DNA of 64,000 bases from Mesorhizobium sp. WSM4306 (GTDB lineage Bacteria; Pseudomonadota; Alphaproteobacteria; Rhizobiales; Rhizobiaceae): the NCBI RefSeq assembly GCF_007003975.1, contig NZ_VFTC01000016.1:1-64000 (forward strand), in the 5' to 3' direction. The first letter of the stretch is position 1. The number at the start of each line of letters is the position of its first letter. Under the pieces are notes generated by a model. The model was not told where the DNA came from. It was given only the letters and a program-made list of their open reading frames with translations, and did not search any database. Shown here piece by piece: positions 9,077 to 18,712 of this stretch. Made by a program: the position numbers and the translations under genes.

Positions 9077-10050
9077 AGGCTCTCCTGAAATACCGCGAGA
9101 TCTGGCTCGCGGCGGCGATCATCGGTCTGATCGGGCTGATCTCGACGCGCTTCCCGGCTTTCGCCTATCCCGGCAATCTCGGCCAGGTGTTCAACGACAC
9201 CTCGATCCTGATGATCCTGGCGCTGGGACAGGTGGTGGTCATCCTGACGCGCTCGATCGACCTGTCGATGGCCTCCAACCTGTGCTTCACCGGCATGGTA
9301 GTGGCGATGCTGAACGCCGCGCATCCGGCGATCCCGATCCCGCTGCTGATCGCTATTGCGCTTGCCGTCGGGCTGGTGCTCGGCGCCATCAACGGTCTGC
9401 TGGTGTGGCGGCTGAACATCCCCTCGATCGTGGTGACACTGGGCACGCTGACCATCTATCGCGGCGCCACTTTCGTCTTGTCCGGCGGCGCCTGGGTCAA
9501 TGCCGACAAGATGAGCCCCGATTTCATCGGCTTCCAGCGGGCAGCCTTCCTCGGCATTCCGGTTCTGTCGTGGATCGCCATCCTGGTCATCGCGCTGTTC
9601 TTCGTCGTGATGACACGCACCGCGCTCGGGCGCTCGATCTATGCCATCGGGGTCAATCCGACGGCGTCGGTCTATGCCGGCATCGATGTCGGTCGCACCA
9701 AATTCATCGTCTTTTGCATCTCCGGCATGATCGCCGGTCTGTCAGGCTATCTCTGGATTTCGCGCTATGTCATCGCCTCGGTCGAGGTCGCCAATGGCTA
9801 TGAGCTCAACATCATCGCCGCCTGCGTCATCGGCGGCATCTCGATTGCCGGCGGCATCGGTTCGGTCGGCGGCGCGGTGCTTGGCGCGCTCTTCCTCGGC
9901 ATCATCTCCAACGCGCTGCCGGTCATCAACATCTCGCCCTTCTGGCAGATGGCGATTTCGGGCAGCGCCATCATTCTGGCCGTCGTGCTCAACGCGCGCG
10001 GCGAACGCCAGCAGGGTCGAATCATCCTGCGGAAAGCGGAGGCGGCATGA
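9073..10050 (+). CDS. rhaP: rhamnose ABC transporter, permease 1
   Basis: This 325-residue inner-membrane protein belongs to the branched-chain/ribose-type (CUT2) permeases. Hydrophobic segments run along most of its length, and the cytoplasmic loop NPTASVYAGIDVGRTKFIVF matches the family coupling region with the ATPase. I chose the ATG at 9073 because it overlaps the rhaT stop codon in an ATGA. The longer open frame further upstream only shadows rhaT. It pairs with rhaQ to form the channel. Confidence 0.92.
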   Translation: MKALLKYREIWLAAAIIGLIGLISTRFPAFAYPGNLGQVFNDTSILMILALGQVVVILTRSIDLSMASNLCFTGMVVAMLNAAHPAIPIPLLIAIALAVGLVLGAINGLLVWRLNIPSIVVTLGTLTIYRGATFVLSGGAWVNADKMSPDFIGFQRAAFLGIPVLSWIAILVIALFFVVMTRTALGRSIYAIGVNPTASVYAGIDVGRTKFIVFCISGMIAGLSGYLWISRYVIASVEVANGYELNIIAACVIGGISIAGGIGSVGGAVLGALFLGIISNALPVINISPFWQMAISGSAIILAVVLNARGERQQGRIILRKAEAA

Positions 10051-11042
10051 GCGACGTTCCTGCTCCGCGGCACATCCCCGACCGGCTCGACAAGCCGCTC
10101 TCCTCGGCGATCTTTTCCTGGGAAGCGCTGCTGGTCGTGGTGGCCATCGCCATCTTTGCCGTCAACAGTTTCGCCTCGCCCTATTTCCTCGACGCCTATT
10201 CGCTGTCGGACCTGACCTTCAATTTCACCGAGAAAGGCCTGATCGCCTTTGCCATGGCGCTGCTCATCATTTCAGGCGAGATCGACCTGTCGGTCGCCGC
10301 AATCATTGCGCTCGCCTCGACCATGATGGGCATGGCGGTGCAGGCTGGCGCCGGCACGCCCGTGCTGGTGGCGATCGGTATCGTCGTCGGGCTCGGCTGC
10401 GGCGCCTTCAACGGGTTGCTGGTGACAAGGTTGGGACTGCCCTCCATTGTCGTCACCATCGGCACGATGAGCCTGTTTCGCGGCATCGCCTTCATCATCC
10501 TCGGAGACCAGGCCTACAAGGGTTACCCCGAGAGCTTCGCTTTCTTCGGCCAGGGCTATGTCTGGTGGGTGGTGTCGTTCGAGTTGGTGCTCTTCCTCAT
10601 CGCGGCGATGATCTACTGGTTCCTGCTGCATCGAACGAGTTTCGGCCGCCGCGTTATTGCCATCGGCAACAATCCGATCGCGGCACAATTTTCCGGCGTG
10701 CGCGTCGGCCGCATCAAATTCATCCTGTTTTGCCTGACTGGGCTGATGGCGGGCATCGCTTCGGTGCTGATCACCTCGCGTCTCGGCTCGACGCGGCCGT
10801 CGATCGCGCAGGGGTATGAGCTCGAAGTCATCACCATGGTGGTGCTCGGCGGCGTCAGCATTCTGGGCGGCTCCGGAAGCATTTTAGGCGTCGTGCTCGC
10901 TGCCTTCATCATGGGTCTGGTGACCTTCGGTCTCGGCCTGCTCAACGTGCCCGGCATCGTCATGTCGATCTTCATCGGCCTGCTGCTGATCGTCGTCATC
11001 GCGCTGCCGATCGTCTGGCGGCGGCTGCGTGGTGTCAGCTGA
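10047..11042 (+). CDS. rhaQ: rhamnose ABC transporter, permease 2
   Basis: This second CUT2 permease, 331 residues, overlaps rhaP by four bases (ATGA). Transmembrane stretches are spaced across the protein, and the coupling loop [20 protein letters not shown] resembles that of RhaP, suggesting an old duplication. It has a slightly longer, polar N-terminus ([16 protein letters not shown]). The TGATG at its end overlaps the start of rhaU, continuing the tightly coupled operon. Confidence 0.92.
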   Translation: MSDVPAPRHIPDRLDKPLSSAIFSWEALLVVVAIAIFAVNSFASPYFLDAYSLSDLTFNFTEKGLIAFAMALLIISGEIDLSVAAIIALASTMMGMAVQAGAGTPVLVAIGIVVGLGCGAFNGLLVTRLGLPSIVVTIGTMSLFRGIAFIILGDQAYKGYPESFAFFGQGYVWWVVSFELVLFLIAAMIYWFLLHRTSFGRRVIAIGNNPIAAQFSGVRVGRIKFILFCLTGLMAGIASVLITSRLGSTRPSIAQGYELEVITMVVLGGVSILGGSGSILGVVLAAFIMGLVTFGLGLLNVPGIVMSIFIGLLLIVVIALPIVWRRLRGVS

Positions 11043-11359
11043 TGCCTGAGAAATACGCCTTCAAGATGCAGCTCAAGCCCGGCATGAAGGCCGAGTACAA
11101 GAAGCGCCACGACGAGATTTGGCCGGCATTGGTGGCGCTGCTGAAACAGGCCGGTGTCTTGGATTATTCGATCCATCTCGATGAAGAGACCAACATCCTG
11201 TTCGGCGTGCTGTGGCGGCGCGACGATCATGGGATGGCCGACCTGCCGAAACATCCGGTGATGCAGCGCTGGTGGGCCCACATGGCCGACATCATGGAAA
11301 CGAAGCCCGACAACGAGCCGGTGGCCGTGCAGCTGGAAACAGTGTTCCATATGGCATGA
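11042..11359 (+). CDS. rhaU: L-rhamnose mutarotase
   Basis: The 105-residue protein interconverts alpha and beta anomers of L-rhamnose. It has the family N-terminus [20 protein letters not shown], the [12 protein letters not shown] strand and the C-terminal [12 protein letters not shown] segment that forms the dimer interface and active site in RhaM/RhaU proteins. The family is usually 104-106 residues. Start and stop overlap both neighbours (TGATG with rhaQ, ATGA with rhaK). The symbol rhaU follows Rhizobium usage; the E. coli equivalent is rhaM. Confidence 0.94.
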   Translation: MPEKYAFKMQLKPGMKAEYKKRHDEIWPALVALLKQAGVLDYSIHLDEETNILFGVLWRRDDHGMADLPKHPVMQRWWAHMADIMETKPDNEPVAVQLETVFHMA

Positions 11360-12732
11360 GTGGGCTGCGCCATATCGCCGTCATCGACATCGGCAAGACC
11401 AACGCCAAGGTGGCGCTGGTCGATCTCGTCACGCTGAGCGAGGTGGCGCTGCGCCGCATGGCCAATGCACCGCTGCGCCAGCCGCCCTACCCGCATCACG
11501 ATGTCGAGGCGCTGTGGACGTTCATCCTCAACAGCCTGGCCAGCCTCAACCGCGAACAGCGCATCGACGCCATTTCGATCACCACCCATGGCGCAACAGG
11601 CGTGCTGGTCGACGCTTCGGGTGAACTGGTGCTACCGGTGCTCGACTATGAATTCGATGGCCCCGACAGGCTGGCGTCGGAGTATGACGCGATCCGTCCG
11701 CCCTTCACTGAAACCGGGACGCCGCGTCTGCCCCTCGGCCTCAATCTGGGTGCGCAATTCTTCTGGCAGCAAAAGCGTTTTCCCTCGGAATTCGCCAAGG
11801 CCGCCGCGATGCTGATGTATCCACAATACTGGGCGCTGCGCCTGACCGGCGTCGCCGCCAATGAGGTGACCTCGCTCGGCTGCCACACCGATCTGTGGAA
11901 CCCGTGGGCAGCGGATTTTTCCTCGATGGTCGACAGCCTGAAATGGCGCAGGCTGATGGCGCCGGTGCGATCGGCCAGGGATCGGCTGGGACCTATCCTG
12001 CCGGCGCTTGCCGCGCGAACCGGGCTTGATCCGCAGACGCCTGTCTTTTGCGGCTTGCACGACTCCAATGCCTCGCTGCTGCCGCATCTCCTGTCCGACG
12101 CGCCGCCCTTCTCGGTGGTCTCGACCGGCACCTGGGTGGTGGCGATGGCGGTCGGCGGCAGAGAGATTGCGCTCGATGCGGCACGCGACACGTTGGTCAA
12201 TGTCAGTGCACTTGGTGCTCCCGTACCCTCGGCGAGGTTCATGGGTGGCCGCGAGTTTTCCCTGCTGACCAAGGACAAACCGCAGGATTGCAGCGGCAGC
12301 GATGTACTGGCAGTTCTGACAAAAAAGATGCTGCTTCTGCCCTCGACACAGCAGGGATCAGGACCTTTTCCGCACCATACCGCGGGATGGCTGGGTGCCG
12401 ACGGCATCAGCAAGGGCGAGCGCTTCGCCGCCATCTCGTTCTATCTGGCGCTGATGACGGCGACCTGCCTCGAGCTGATCGGCGCCGGTGGCCCGACCAC
12501 CGTGGAAGGACCCTTTGCCCGCAACCGCCTCTTTGTCGGCATGCTGGCCGCGGCGACCGCGCGCACCGTCATCGCCTCCGAGGCGGCCACCGGCACCAGC
12601 ATTGGCGCGGCACTGCTGGCAACGGATCAGGGAACAGCGCATGGCAAAGGCGAGAGAATAGAACCTCAGACCGACCCGATCTGGGCGGCCTATGTCAGCG
12701 CATGGCGCGCGGCTGTAAGCGCGCAGGGCTGA
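11356..12732 (+). CDS. rhaK: rhamnose/rhamnulose kinase (FGGY family)
   Basis: The 458-residue FGGY-type sugar kinase starts [18 protein letters not shown], a phosphate-1-like ATP-binding motif, and carries [16 protein letters not shown] in the second actin-like lobe. In R. leguminosarum, RhaK is needed both for rhamnose phosphorylation and for transport, which fits its position as the last gene of the transport operon. The ATG at 11356 overlaps the rhaU stop codon; an open frame further left shadows rhaU. Its stop codon directly abuts the stop codon of the convergent racemase-like gene with no spacer. Confidence 0.9.
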   Translation: MSGLRHIAVIDIGKTNAKVALVDLVTLSEVALRRMANAPLRQPPYPHHDVEALWTFILNSLASLNREQRIDAISITTHGATGVLVDASGELVLPVLDYEFDGPDRLASEYDAIRPPFTETGTPRLPLGLNLGAQFFWQQKRFPSEFAKAAAMLMYPQYWALRLTGVAANEVTSLGCHTDLWNPWAADFSSMVDSLKWRRLMAPVRSARDRLGPILPALAARTGLDPQTPVFCGLHDSNASLLPHLLSDAPPFSVVSTGTWVVAMAVGGREIALDAARDTLVNVSALGAPVPSARFMGGREFSLLTKDKPQDCSGSDVLAVLTKKMLLLPSTQQGSGPFPHHTAGWLGADGISKGERFAAISFYLALMTATCLELIGAGGPTTVEGPFARNRLFVGMLAAATARTVIASEAATGTSIGAALLATDQGTAHGKGERIEPQTDPIWAAYVSAWRAAVSAQG

Positions 12733-14559
12733 TCACAGGATCCGCTTGCCGAAGGCCGACATGACGAAGTTGACAGTGTCTGTGCCTATCCTGGGCTCCA
12801 GGTCGATTGTTATCCCCGAAACGTCCATCGACAGCAGCCCGCCCGACAGCGCAATCGCCTCCATCGCCTGATGCGTTTCGCGCACCGTCAACCCGCCAGA
12901 GCCCGCAGCCCACCCGGCGAATTCGGTGGCCGTTGGCGAATAGCTGACGTGAAAGCCTTGCGTGCCTGACGTCGCGATGCGGATCGCCTCATGCATGAGG
13001 TCGCGCATGCCCATGGCGTCGATGTCGGTCATGGTGAAGGCGGAAACGCGCGAATCCTTCAGCACCCGCGCTTCCGCCGGATCGGCGTGGCGCAGGCCGA
13101 TGATGACGACATTTTCCGGCGACAGCTGCGGTTGCAGCGCGCCGGTCTTGTGATCGAGACCAAGTGTACGCGCCAGCACCGAGGCTTCCGGCATAGCGGT
13201 GGCGTCTTCGTCCTCGGGCATCAGCGCGGCGATGGAATCGATCCAGATCAGGCCGAAGGAATGCGTCGCGCGCGCCGTTGCGGTCAGTGCCTTGTGGGCG
13301 ATACGGCGGTCGGCGCCGGCAGCGAGCCGGATCAACCCTGAGGGTGGCCGTTCGATGTCGGCCAGTTCCACCACGTCGAAATTCATCGCCTCCAGCCGCG
13401 CGCCGGTTCCCTCTCGCGCAAGGATGCCGGCGGCTGCCTGTTCGGCCGAGATCGACACCATCTTGCGGCCGGAAAAGTCCGCCACGTCGTGCATCGGCGC
13501 CTTCTCGACATATTCGGAGGTCATCGCCAGAAGCATGGCGCCATAATTCATGCGGAAGGCGACGCGGTCACCGACAGCGAGCAGCGGATCGGCGTCCTGT
13601 ACATCGAGCAGCAGATGGTCACTGGAAGCGCCGAGCACCCTTATCCCCTTGGCGATCGGCGTCAGCCCTTCGACCAGCACGTCCTCGCGGCCGATATTGG
13701 CGATGGCGCGCAGCCGGTCGCCTTCGTCGGGGAAAACCGGCTGATTGCCGAAAGCGTCGTAGCCAGATTCACCGATCGGCCGCGACGGCTTGAGCTTGAC
13801 CTCGATGATATCGCAGGTAAGCCGGCAGGCATCGGGTTCGAGTTCCGGCCACGGCACATCGCGAAAGGTCTCGATGCCGCCTTGCAGGATCGCCTCACCC
13901 ACCCTGAGATTGTTGATGCCGGCCGGCAGGTTGCCTTCGAGCAGCAGCGTCAGCGATGACGAGGCGCCACCGGAAATGAAGTCGAGGCTTTTGCCGGACA
14001 GGCGCTCGGTCTTGTAGGCATGGGCGACCAGCTGGCCGAGATTTTCCGGCGTCGGCATGATGGCGCCGAAACAGCCGAGATTGGTGCCGATGCCGGCAAT
14101 GCGCACGCCTTTGAATTCCAGAATCTGCTCGACGGTCGGGATCAAATCGCTCGGCCAGATGCCTTCGCGGAGATCGCCGAGATCGATCATCAGCATGATG
14201 TCATGGATGCGGCCCATGCGCTCGGCGATGCGCGATATCTCGCGGATGGTGGTCAGCTCCGACTGCAGGCTGATGTCGACGGTGCGCACCACCTCCTCGA
14301 CGCGCGCCATCGGTGGGCTGCGCAAAAGCATGATCGACGCATTGATGCCGCTGTCGCGCAACCGGCGGATGTTTTCGAAACGCGATTCGGCAATACCGGA
14401 AACGCCGCCGCGCAGCATTGCGCGCGCCACTTGCGGCATACCGCAGGTGCCCTTGGTTACGCCGAACACCTTGATGCCTGACAGCGCGCAGCGCTCGACG
14501 ATGGTGCGGGCGTTGCGCTCGATGCGACCAAGGTCGATGGCGACTTGCGGTCCCGACAT
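12733..14559 (-). CDS. ornithine/alanine-racemase-like PLP domain fused to an arginase-like domain lacking metal ligands
   Basis: This 608-residue protein has two parts. Residues 1 to about 355 match the fold-type III PLP racemase family (alanine/ornithine racemase), with the PLP Lys in GVTKGTCGMP (K36) and FISGGASSSLTLL as the phosphate-binding region. Residues from about 360 resemble arginase/agmatinase: LIWIDSIAALMPEDED sits where the family has a WxDAHxD motif, and VSYSPTATEF followed by GGLTVRETHQAME sits where the family has DxDxxDP and GGLTYRE. The metal-binding His and Asp residues are gone and no GGDHS is present, so arginase activity is unlikely. Three bases separate it from the upstream D-amino-acid dehydrogenase gene. 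Ornithine as substrate is inferred. Confidence 0.75.
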   Translation of the reverse strand: MSGPQVAIDLGRIERNARTIVERCALSGIKVFGVTKGTCGMPQVARAMLRGGVSGIAESRFENIRRLRDSGINASIMLLRSPPMARVEEVVRTVDISLQSELTTIREISRIAERMGRIHDIMLMIDLGDLREGIWPSDLIPTVEQILEFKGVRIAGIGTNLGCFGAIMPTPENLGQLVAHAYKTERLSGKSLDFISGGASSSLTLLLEGNLPAGINNLRVGEAILQGGIETFRDVPWPELEPDACRLTCDIIEVKLKPSRPIGESGYDAFGNQPVFPDEGDRLRAIANIGREDVLVEGLTPIAKGIRVLGASSDHLLLDVQDADPLLAVGDRVAFRMNYGAMLLAMTSEYVEKAPMHDVADFSGRKMVSISAEQAAAGILAREGTGARLEAMNFDVVELADIERPPSGLIRLAAGADRRIAHKALTATARATHSFGLIWIDSIAALMPEDEDATAMPEASVLARTLGLDHKTGALQPQLSPENVVIIGLRHADPAEARVLKDSRVSAFTMTDIDAMGMRDLMHEAIRIATSGTQGFHVSYSPTATEFAGWAAGSGGLTVRETHQAMEAIALSGGLLSMDVSGITIDLEPRIGTDTVNFVMSAFGKRIL

Positions 14560-14562
14560 CGC

Positions 14563-15813
14563 TCAGTTCCTGTAAACCAGCCCTTGCGGGTCGATCTCCG
14601 GCTTGCGGCCGGCGACGAGGTCAGCCAGGAATTTGCCCGAGCCACAGGCCATGGTCCAGCCGACATGGCCGTGGCCGGTGTCGAGATAAAGGTTCTCGTA
14701 GCGCGCCAGACCGATGACCGGCACCGAGTTCGGCATCATTGGCCGCAGGCCAGCCCAGAGTTCGGCCTTCTTCTCGTCGAAGGCGCCGGGAAACAGGTCC
14801 TTGCCGGTCCGGAACATGGCCGCGAAGTCGCTTGGACGATGGGTGCGATCGAAGCCGGTGAATTCGGCGGTTGAAGCCAGCCGTAAGCGGTTGCCCAGCC
14901 TGGAATAGGCGATCAGTTGGTCCTCGTCGGCGCCGCCCATGGTCGGACCCTTGCTTTCGTCCTCCAGCGGAATGGTCGCGGTGTAGCCCTTCACCGGATA
15001 GACCGGCAAGTCGATGCCGTAGCGGCGGCCGAGCAGACCGCTCTCCGGCCCCATGGAGATGACCACGGCATCACCTGCGATGGGACCGGCCGAGGTCATC
15101 ACTGCACGTACGCGGTCGCCGTCGATATCGAGGCCCTCGACCGTCGTGCCGTAGAGGAATTTTACGCCGAGCTTCTCGGCGGCATAGGCGGCGAGCTTTT
15201 CGACGAACAGCCTGGAATCGCCGGTCTGGTCGATCGGCGAATAGACGCCTCCGGCGATCTTTTCCTTCACGCCGGCAAGGCCCGGCTCCAGCTCGATCAG
15301 CCGGTCGCGGCCGACGATCTCGATCGGCAGGCCATGTTCGGCGAGATAGCGATAATTGTCGGTGCCGGTGTCGAGGCTGTGCTGCGAGCGGAAGAAATAG
15401 AGGATGCCCTTCTTGCGCTCGTCATAGTGGATGCCGGTGTCGGCCGAGATGGCATTGATGCAGTCGCGCGAATAGAGCGCCAGCCGCAATTTGACCCGGC
15501 TGTTGGCGTGCAGGCGGGTCACCGTGCATTGGCGCAGGAAGCGCAGGCTCCAGGCGAGGAAATAGGGATCGAAGCGCAGCCTGACCTTGATGCCGAGATC
15601 ATGATTCCACAGCGCGCGCAGAAAGGTCTTCAACGCCGCCGGCGAGGCCCAGGCGGTGGCGTCGCCGGGCGATACCAGGCCGGCATTGGACTGGCTGGTG
15701 CCGCGCGCCGGCGCCGGATGGCGCTCGACCACGGTGACCTCGTGACCATCGGCGGCCAGATAGTAGGCCGCCGCCGTACCGACAACGCCGGCCCCGAGCA
15801 CCGTTATCCTCAT
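14563..15813 (-). CDS. D-amino-acid dehydrogenase (DadA-like FAD oxidoreductase)
   Basis: The 416-residue flavoprotein has the FAD-binding loop VLGAGVVGTAAAYYLAADGHEVTVVERH at its N-terminus and the family C-terminus YLDTGHGHVGWTMACGSGKFLADLV. DadA-type enzymes oxidise D-amino acids to 2-oxo acids and pass electrons to the respiratory chain. I chose the ATG at 15813 because GGGGGTGG precedes it and the dinucleotide fold starts immediately after; the open frame extends 20 codons upstream without a ribosome site. The racemase-like gene follows three bases downstream, so this looks like a racemise-then-oxidise module. The amino acid used is not shown by the sequence. Confidence 0.85.
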   Translation of the reverse strand: MRITVLGAGVVGTAAAYYLAADGHEVTVVERHPAPARGTSQSNAGLVSPGDATAWASPAALKTFLRALWNHDLGIKVRLRFDPYFLAWSLRFLRQCTVTRLHANSRVKLRLALYSRDCINAISADTGIHYDERKKGILYFFRSQHSLDTGTDNYRYLAEHGLPIEIVGRDRLIELEPGLAGVKEKIAGGVYSPIDQTGDSRLFVEKLAAYAAEKLGVKFLYGTTVEGLDIDGDRVRAVMTSAGPIAGDAVVISMGPESGLLGRRYGIDLPVYPVKGYTATIPLEDESKGPTMGGADEDQLIAYSRLGNRLRLASTAEFTGFDRTHRPSDFAAMFRTGKDLFPGAFDEKKAELWAGLRPMMPNSVPVIGLARYENLYLDTGHGHVGWTMACGSGKFLADLVAGRKPEIDPQGLVYRN

Positions 15814-15917
15814 GCCACCCCCAAAACTCTTCGCGGCGCAGCGCCTCCACGCTTTGCTTGCGAATGCCTTCAATAGCGCTTCGCCGCGCGCCTTGCGAGC
15901 CCTTGGGGACGCTAGGC

Positions 15918-16913
15918 TCAGCCCCGGGCGGAGTTCTTGCCGGTCAGGATGCGCTCCCAGGCGAGTGCGTCGGCGACGATCTGGTCGAGATCGTCGCGCT
16001 GCGGGGTCCAGCCGAGTTCGGCACGCGCAAGGTCGGAATTGGCGACGATGGCGGCGGCGTCGCCGGGGCGCCGGTCACCCATCTTGACCTCGAAATCGCG
16101 GCCGAAGGCGCGGCGCACACTGTCGATGACCTCGAGCACCGAATAGCCATGGCTGTAGCCGCAATTGGCGACGAGGCTGCTGCCGCCGGCGCGCAGCCGC
16201 TCCAGCGCAAGGCGATGCGCGGCGGCCAGGTCGCTGACATGGATGTAATCGCGCATGCAGGTGCCGTCCGGCGTCGGATAGTCGGTGCCGAACACCTGCA
16301 TGAAGGGACGCTTGCCGAGCGCGGTCTCGCAGGCGACCTTGATCAGATGGGTGGCGCCCGGGGTCGACTGGCCGGTGCGGCCCTTGGGATCGGCGCCGGC
16401 GACGTTGAAATAGCGCAACGCCGTGTAGCGCAAGGGGTGCGCGAGCGCCGCATCGCGCAGCATCCATTCGCTCATCAGCTTGGACAGGCCGTAGGGCGAT
16501 TCCGGCGCCAGGCGGGCATCCTCGCGCACCGGTTCCAGCCCGGCGCCGCCATAGACGGCGGCGGTGGAGGAAAAGATGAAGTTCGGCACGCCTTCACGTA
16601 CCGCGGTTTCGATCAGCGTGCGGGTCTTCGAGGTGTTGTTCTCGTAATAGGTGAGCGGATCGGTAACCGATTCCGGCACCACGATGGAACCTGCGAAATG
16701 AATGATCGCGTCGACCTTGTTCTCCCGGATGATCGAGCTGACCAGGTCCCGGTCGGCGACATCGCCGACAACGAGCTTGGCCTCCGGCGCCACCGCCCAT
16801 TCGAAGCCGGTGGAAAGGCGGTCGAGCACGACGACGCTCTCGCCGGCATCCAGCAGTTCCCAGACCATGTGGCTGCCGATGTAGCCGGCGCCGCCTGTTA
16901 CCAAAACCGTCAT
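15918..16913 (-). CDS. galE: UDP-glucose 4-epimerase
   Basis: The 331-residue extended short-chain dehydrogenase interconverts UDP-glucose and UDP-galactose. It shows the NAD loop VTGGAGYIGSH near residue 10, the FSSTAAVYG segment with the catalytic Ser/Thr, and the YGLSK catalytic Tyr-Lys pair. Length and motifs are standard for GalE, which supplies galactose for exopolysaccharide, lipopolysaccharide and glycolipids. It stands alone; hemA lies divergently upstream and the D-amino-acid dehydrogenase gene starts about 100 bp downstream. Confidence 0.9.
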   Translation of the reverse strand: MTVLVTGGAGYIGSHMVWELLDAGESVVVLDRLSTGFEWAVAPEAKLVVGDVADRDLVSSIIRENKVDAIIHFAGSIVVPESVTDPLTYYENNTSKTRTLIETAVREGVPNFIFSSTAAVYGGAGLEPVREDARLAPESPYGLSKLMSEWMLRDAALAHPLRYTALRYFNVAGADPKGRTGQSTPGATHLIKVACETALGKRPFMQVFGTDYPTPDGTCMRDYIHVSDLAAAHRLALERLRAGGSSLVANCGYSHGYSVLEVIDSVRRAFGRDFEVKMGDRRPGDAAAIVANSDLARAELGWTPQRDDLDQIVADALAWERILTGKNSARG

Positions 16914-17053
16914 TCCGTATCCTCGCTATTCAAGATTTATCGGAAACTGTCTCAAATGCCGCCTTACTGGAAAGACCGCCGCAGGGCTATACAAGACCGG
17001 TATGTTAAGTCCGTAACAGTCTCAGCGGCCCAAGGCATCGTAGTGAAACAAAG

Positions 17054-17067
17054 TTGATGCACATCAA
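17054..17067. promoter_or_regulatory. perfect FNR/FixK box upstream of hemA
   Basis: TTGATGCACATCAA is an exact match to the TTGAT-N4-ATCAA anaerobox bound by FNR/FixK/FnrN proteins. It lies about 125 bp upstream of the hemA start, inside the 278-bp galE-hemA divergent gap. Low-oxygen activation of hemA would fit the need for haem in microaerobic respiration. The regulator is inferred. Confidence 0.7.
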
Positions 17068-17191
17068 GGGAATAGGCCACGATCCCGGATCGTTAGGAAC
17101 AGTGGCGGGGCGTGGCATTTTGACCAAACAGGCCCGGTGGACGACGAATGGGCCAATGATTATGATCCCGCGCAAAACTTGGGAAGGCGAC

Positions 17192-18469
17192 ATGAACTAT
17201 CAGCGGTTCTTCGAGGAAGCGATCGACCAGCTCCATGCGGAGCGGCGCTACCGTGTCTTCGCCGATCTCGAGCGCATTGTCGGCAAGTTTCCGCGCGCCA
17301 TCTGGCGTTCCAACGGCCGCGCCGAGGAAATCACCGTCTGGTGTTCCAACGACTATCTCGGCATGGGCCAGAATCCCGATGTCATCGCCGCGTTGCAGAA
17401 CGCGGCCGGCAAGATGGGCTCGGGCGCCGGCGGCACCCGCAACATTTCCGGCACTTCCAACCCGCTGGTCGAACTCGAAGTGGAACTTGCCGACCTGCAC
17501 GACAAGGAAGCGGCCCTGGTCTTCACCTCCGGCTTCGTCTCCAACGAAGCCTCGATCTCGACCATTGCGCGGCTGTTGCCCAACTGCCTGATCATCTCGG
17601 ATGAGTTGAACCACGCTTCGATGATCGAGGGCGTGCGGCGCTCGGGCGCCGAAAAGAAGATCTTCCGCCACAATGACGTCGCGCATCTCGAAAGCCTGCT
17701 GCAGGCGGCGGGTCGCGAACGCGCCAAGCTGATCGTCTTCGAGAGCGTCTATTCGATGGATGGCGACATTGCGCCGATCAAGCAGATCGTCGAACTGGCC
17801 GAACGCTACAATGCCATGACCTATGTCGACGAGGTCCATGCCGTCGGCATGTACGGACCGCGCGGCGGCGGCATCACCGAGCGCGAAGGCCTGGCCGACC
17901 GCATCGACATCATCGAGGGAACGCTCGCGAAGGCGTTCGGCACGCTCGGCGGCTATATCGCCGGCAACAGCGCCGTCATCGACGCGGTGCGCTCCTATGC
18001 GCCGGGCTTCATCTTCACCACGGCGCTACCGCCGGCGATTGCCGCCGCCGCCACCACCTCCATCCGCCACCTGAAGCGCTCGCAGGCCGAACGCGATGCG
18101 CAGCAGCGCCAGGCGTCGCGGACCAAGGAGGTCCTGTCCGCCGCCGGGCTCCCGGTGCTGGAATCGCCCACCCATATCGTGCCGGTGCTGGTCGGTGACC
18201 CCGAACTGTGCAAGATGGCCAGCGACCGCCTGCTCGGCGTGCATGGCATCTACATCCAGCCGATCAACTATCCGACCGTGCCGCGCGGCACCGAGCGGCT
18301 GCGCATCACCCCGACGCCGTTCCATACCGATGCGCTGATTGCGGGACTGCAAGACGCGCTGGTCGAGACCTGGGATGCGCTCGGCATTCCCTACGGTTCG
18401 GCAGGCCGGCCCGCTGTCGCCAAGAGCGACCGGATTGTTCCCCTGCTGGTGCCGAAGTCGGGCGGCTGA
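17192..18469 (+). CDS. hemA: 5-aminolevulinate synthase (C4 pathway)
   Basis: The 425-residue PLP enzyme condenses glycine with succinyl-CoA, the first step of haem synthesis in alphaproteobacteria. It begins [20 protein letters not shown], the usual start of the family, with GGGAAGG upstream of the ATG at 17192. Key parts are the glycine-rich [13 protein letters not shown] (about 77-88), the PLP-contacting [10 protein letters not shown] (about 213-222) and the Schiff-base Lys in [11 protein letters not shown] (K247). The gene is monocistronic: a RIME pair follows the stop codon. An FNR/FixK box upstream suggests oxygen control. Confidence 0.95.
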   Translation: MNYQRFFEEAIDQLHAERRYRVFADLERIVGKFPRAIWRSNGRAEEITVWCSNDYLGMGQNPDVIAALQNAAGKMGSGAGGTRNISGTSNPLVELEVELADLHDKEAALVFTSGFVSNEASISTIARLLPNCLIISDELNHASMIEGVRRSGAEKKIFRHNDVAHLESLLQAAGRERAKLIVFESVYSMDGDIAPIKQIVELAERYNAMTYVDEVHAVGMYGPRGGGITEREGLADRIDIIEGTLAKAFGTLGGYIAGNSAVIDAVRSYAPGFIFTTALPPAIAAAATTSIRHLKRSQAERDAQQRQASRTKEVLSAAGLPVLESPTHIVPVLVGDPELCKMASDRLLGVHGIYIQPINYPTVPRGTERLRITPTPFHTDALIAGLQDALVETWDALGIPYGSAGRPAVAKSDRIVPLLVPKSGG

Positions 18470-18505
18470 AGGCGGGTTCGCGCCTGTAGCGATTTGATCT
18501 GAGAC

Positions 18506-18693
18506 GGCAGCGCCGCCCCTCATTGTCCTGCCGGCACCTTCTCCCCGTATAGTGACGGGGAGAAGAAGGCTGGCTGCAACGCCGGCGCCTATCCTGCAAT
18601 GCTGGCGATTGGCGAAACCATCCGCGACAGCCTCTTTCTCCCCGTCACTATACGGGGAGAAATGTCCGGCAGGACAATGAGGGGCGGCGCCGA
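18506..18693. repeat. inverted pair of RIME-like repeats
   Basis: The left arm at 18506-18566 and the right arm at 18633-18693 are near-perfect reverse complements about 60 bp long. Each arm contains GCCGCCCCTCATTGTCCTGC followed by the CTCCCCGTATAGTGACGGGGAG hairpin. A unique spacer of about 66 bp separates them. The whole element sits between the convergent hemA and aminotransferase genes and could fold as one long hairpin serving as a two-way terminator. Confidence 0.8.
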
Positions 18694-18712
18694 CCTACAA
18701 AGGCAAGCGTTC

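Noticed and set aside
12733-13480. Active arginase or agmatinase encoded by the C-terminal domain
   Set aside because: The DAHxD and DxDxxDP metal-binding motifs and the GGDHS motif cannot be found at the expected positions.
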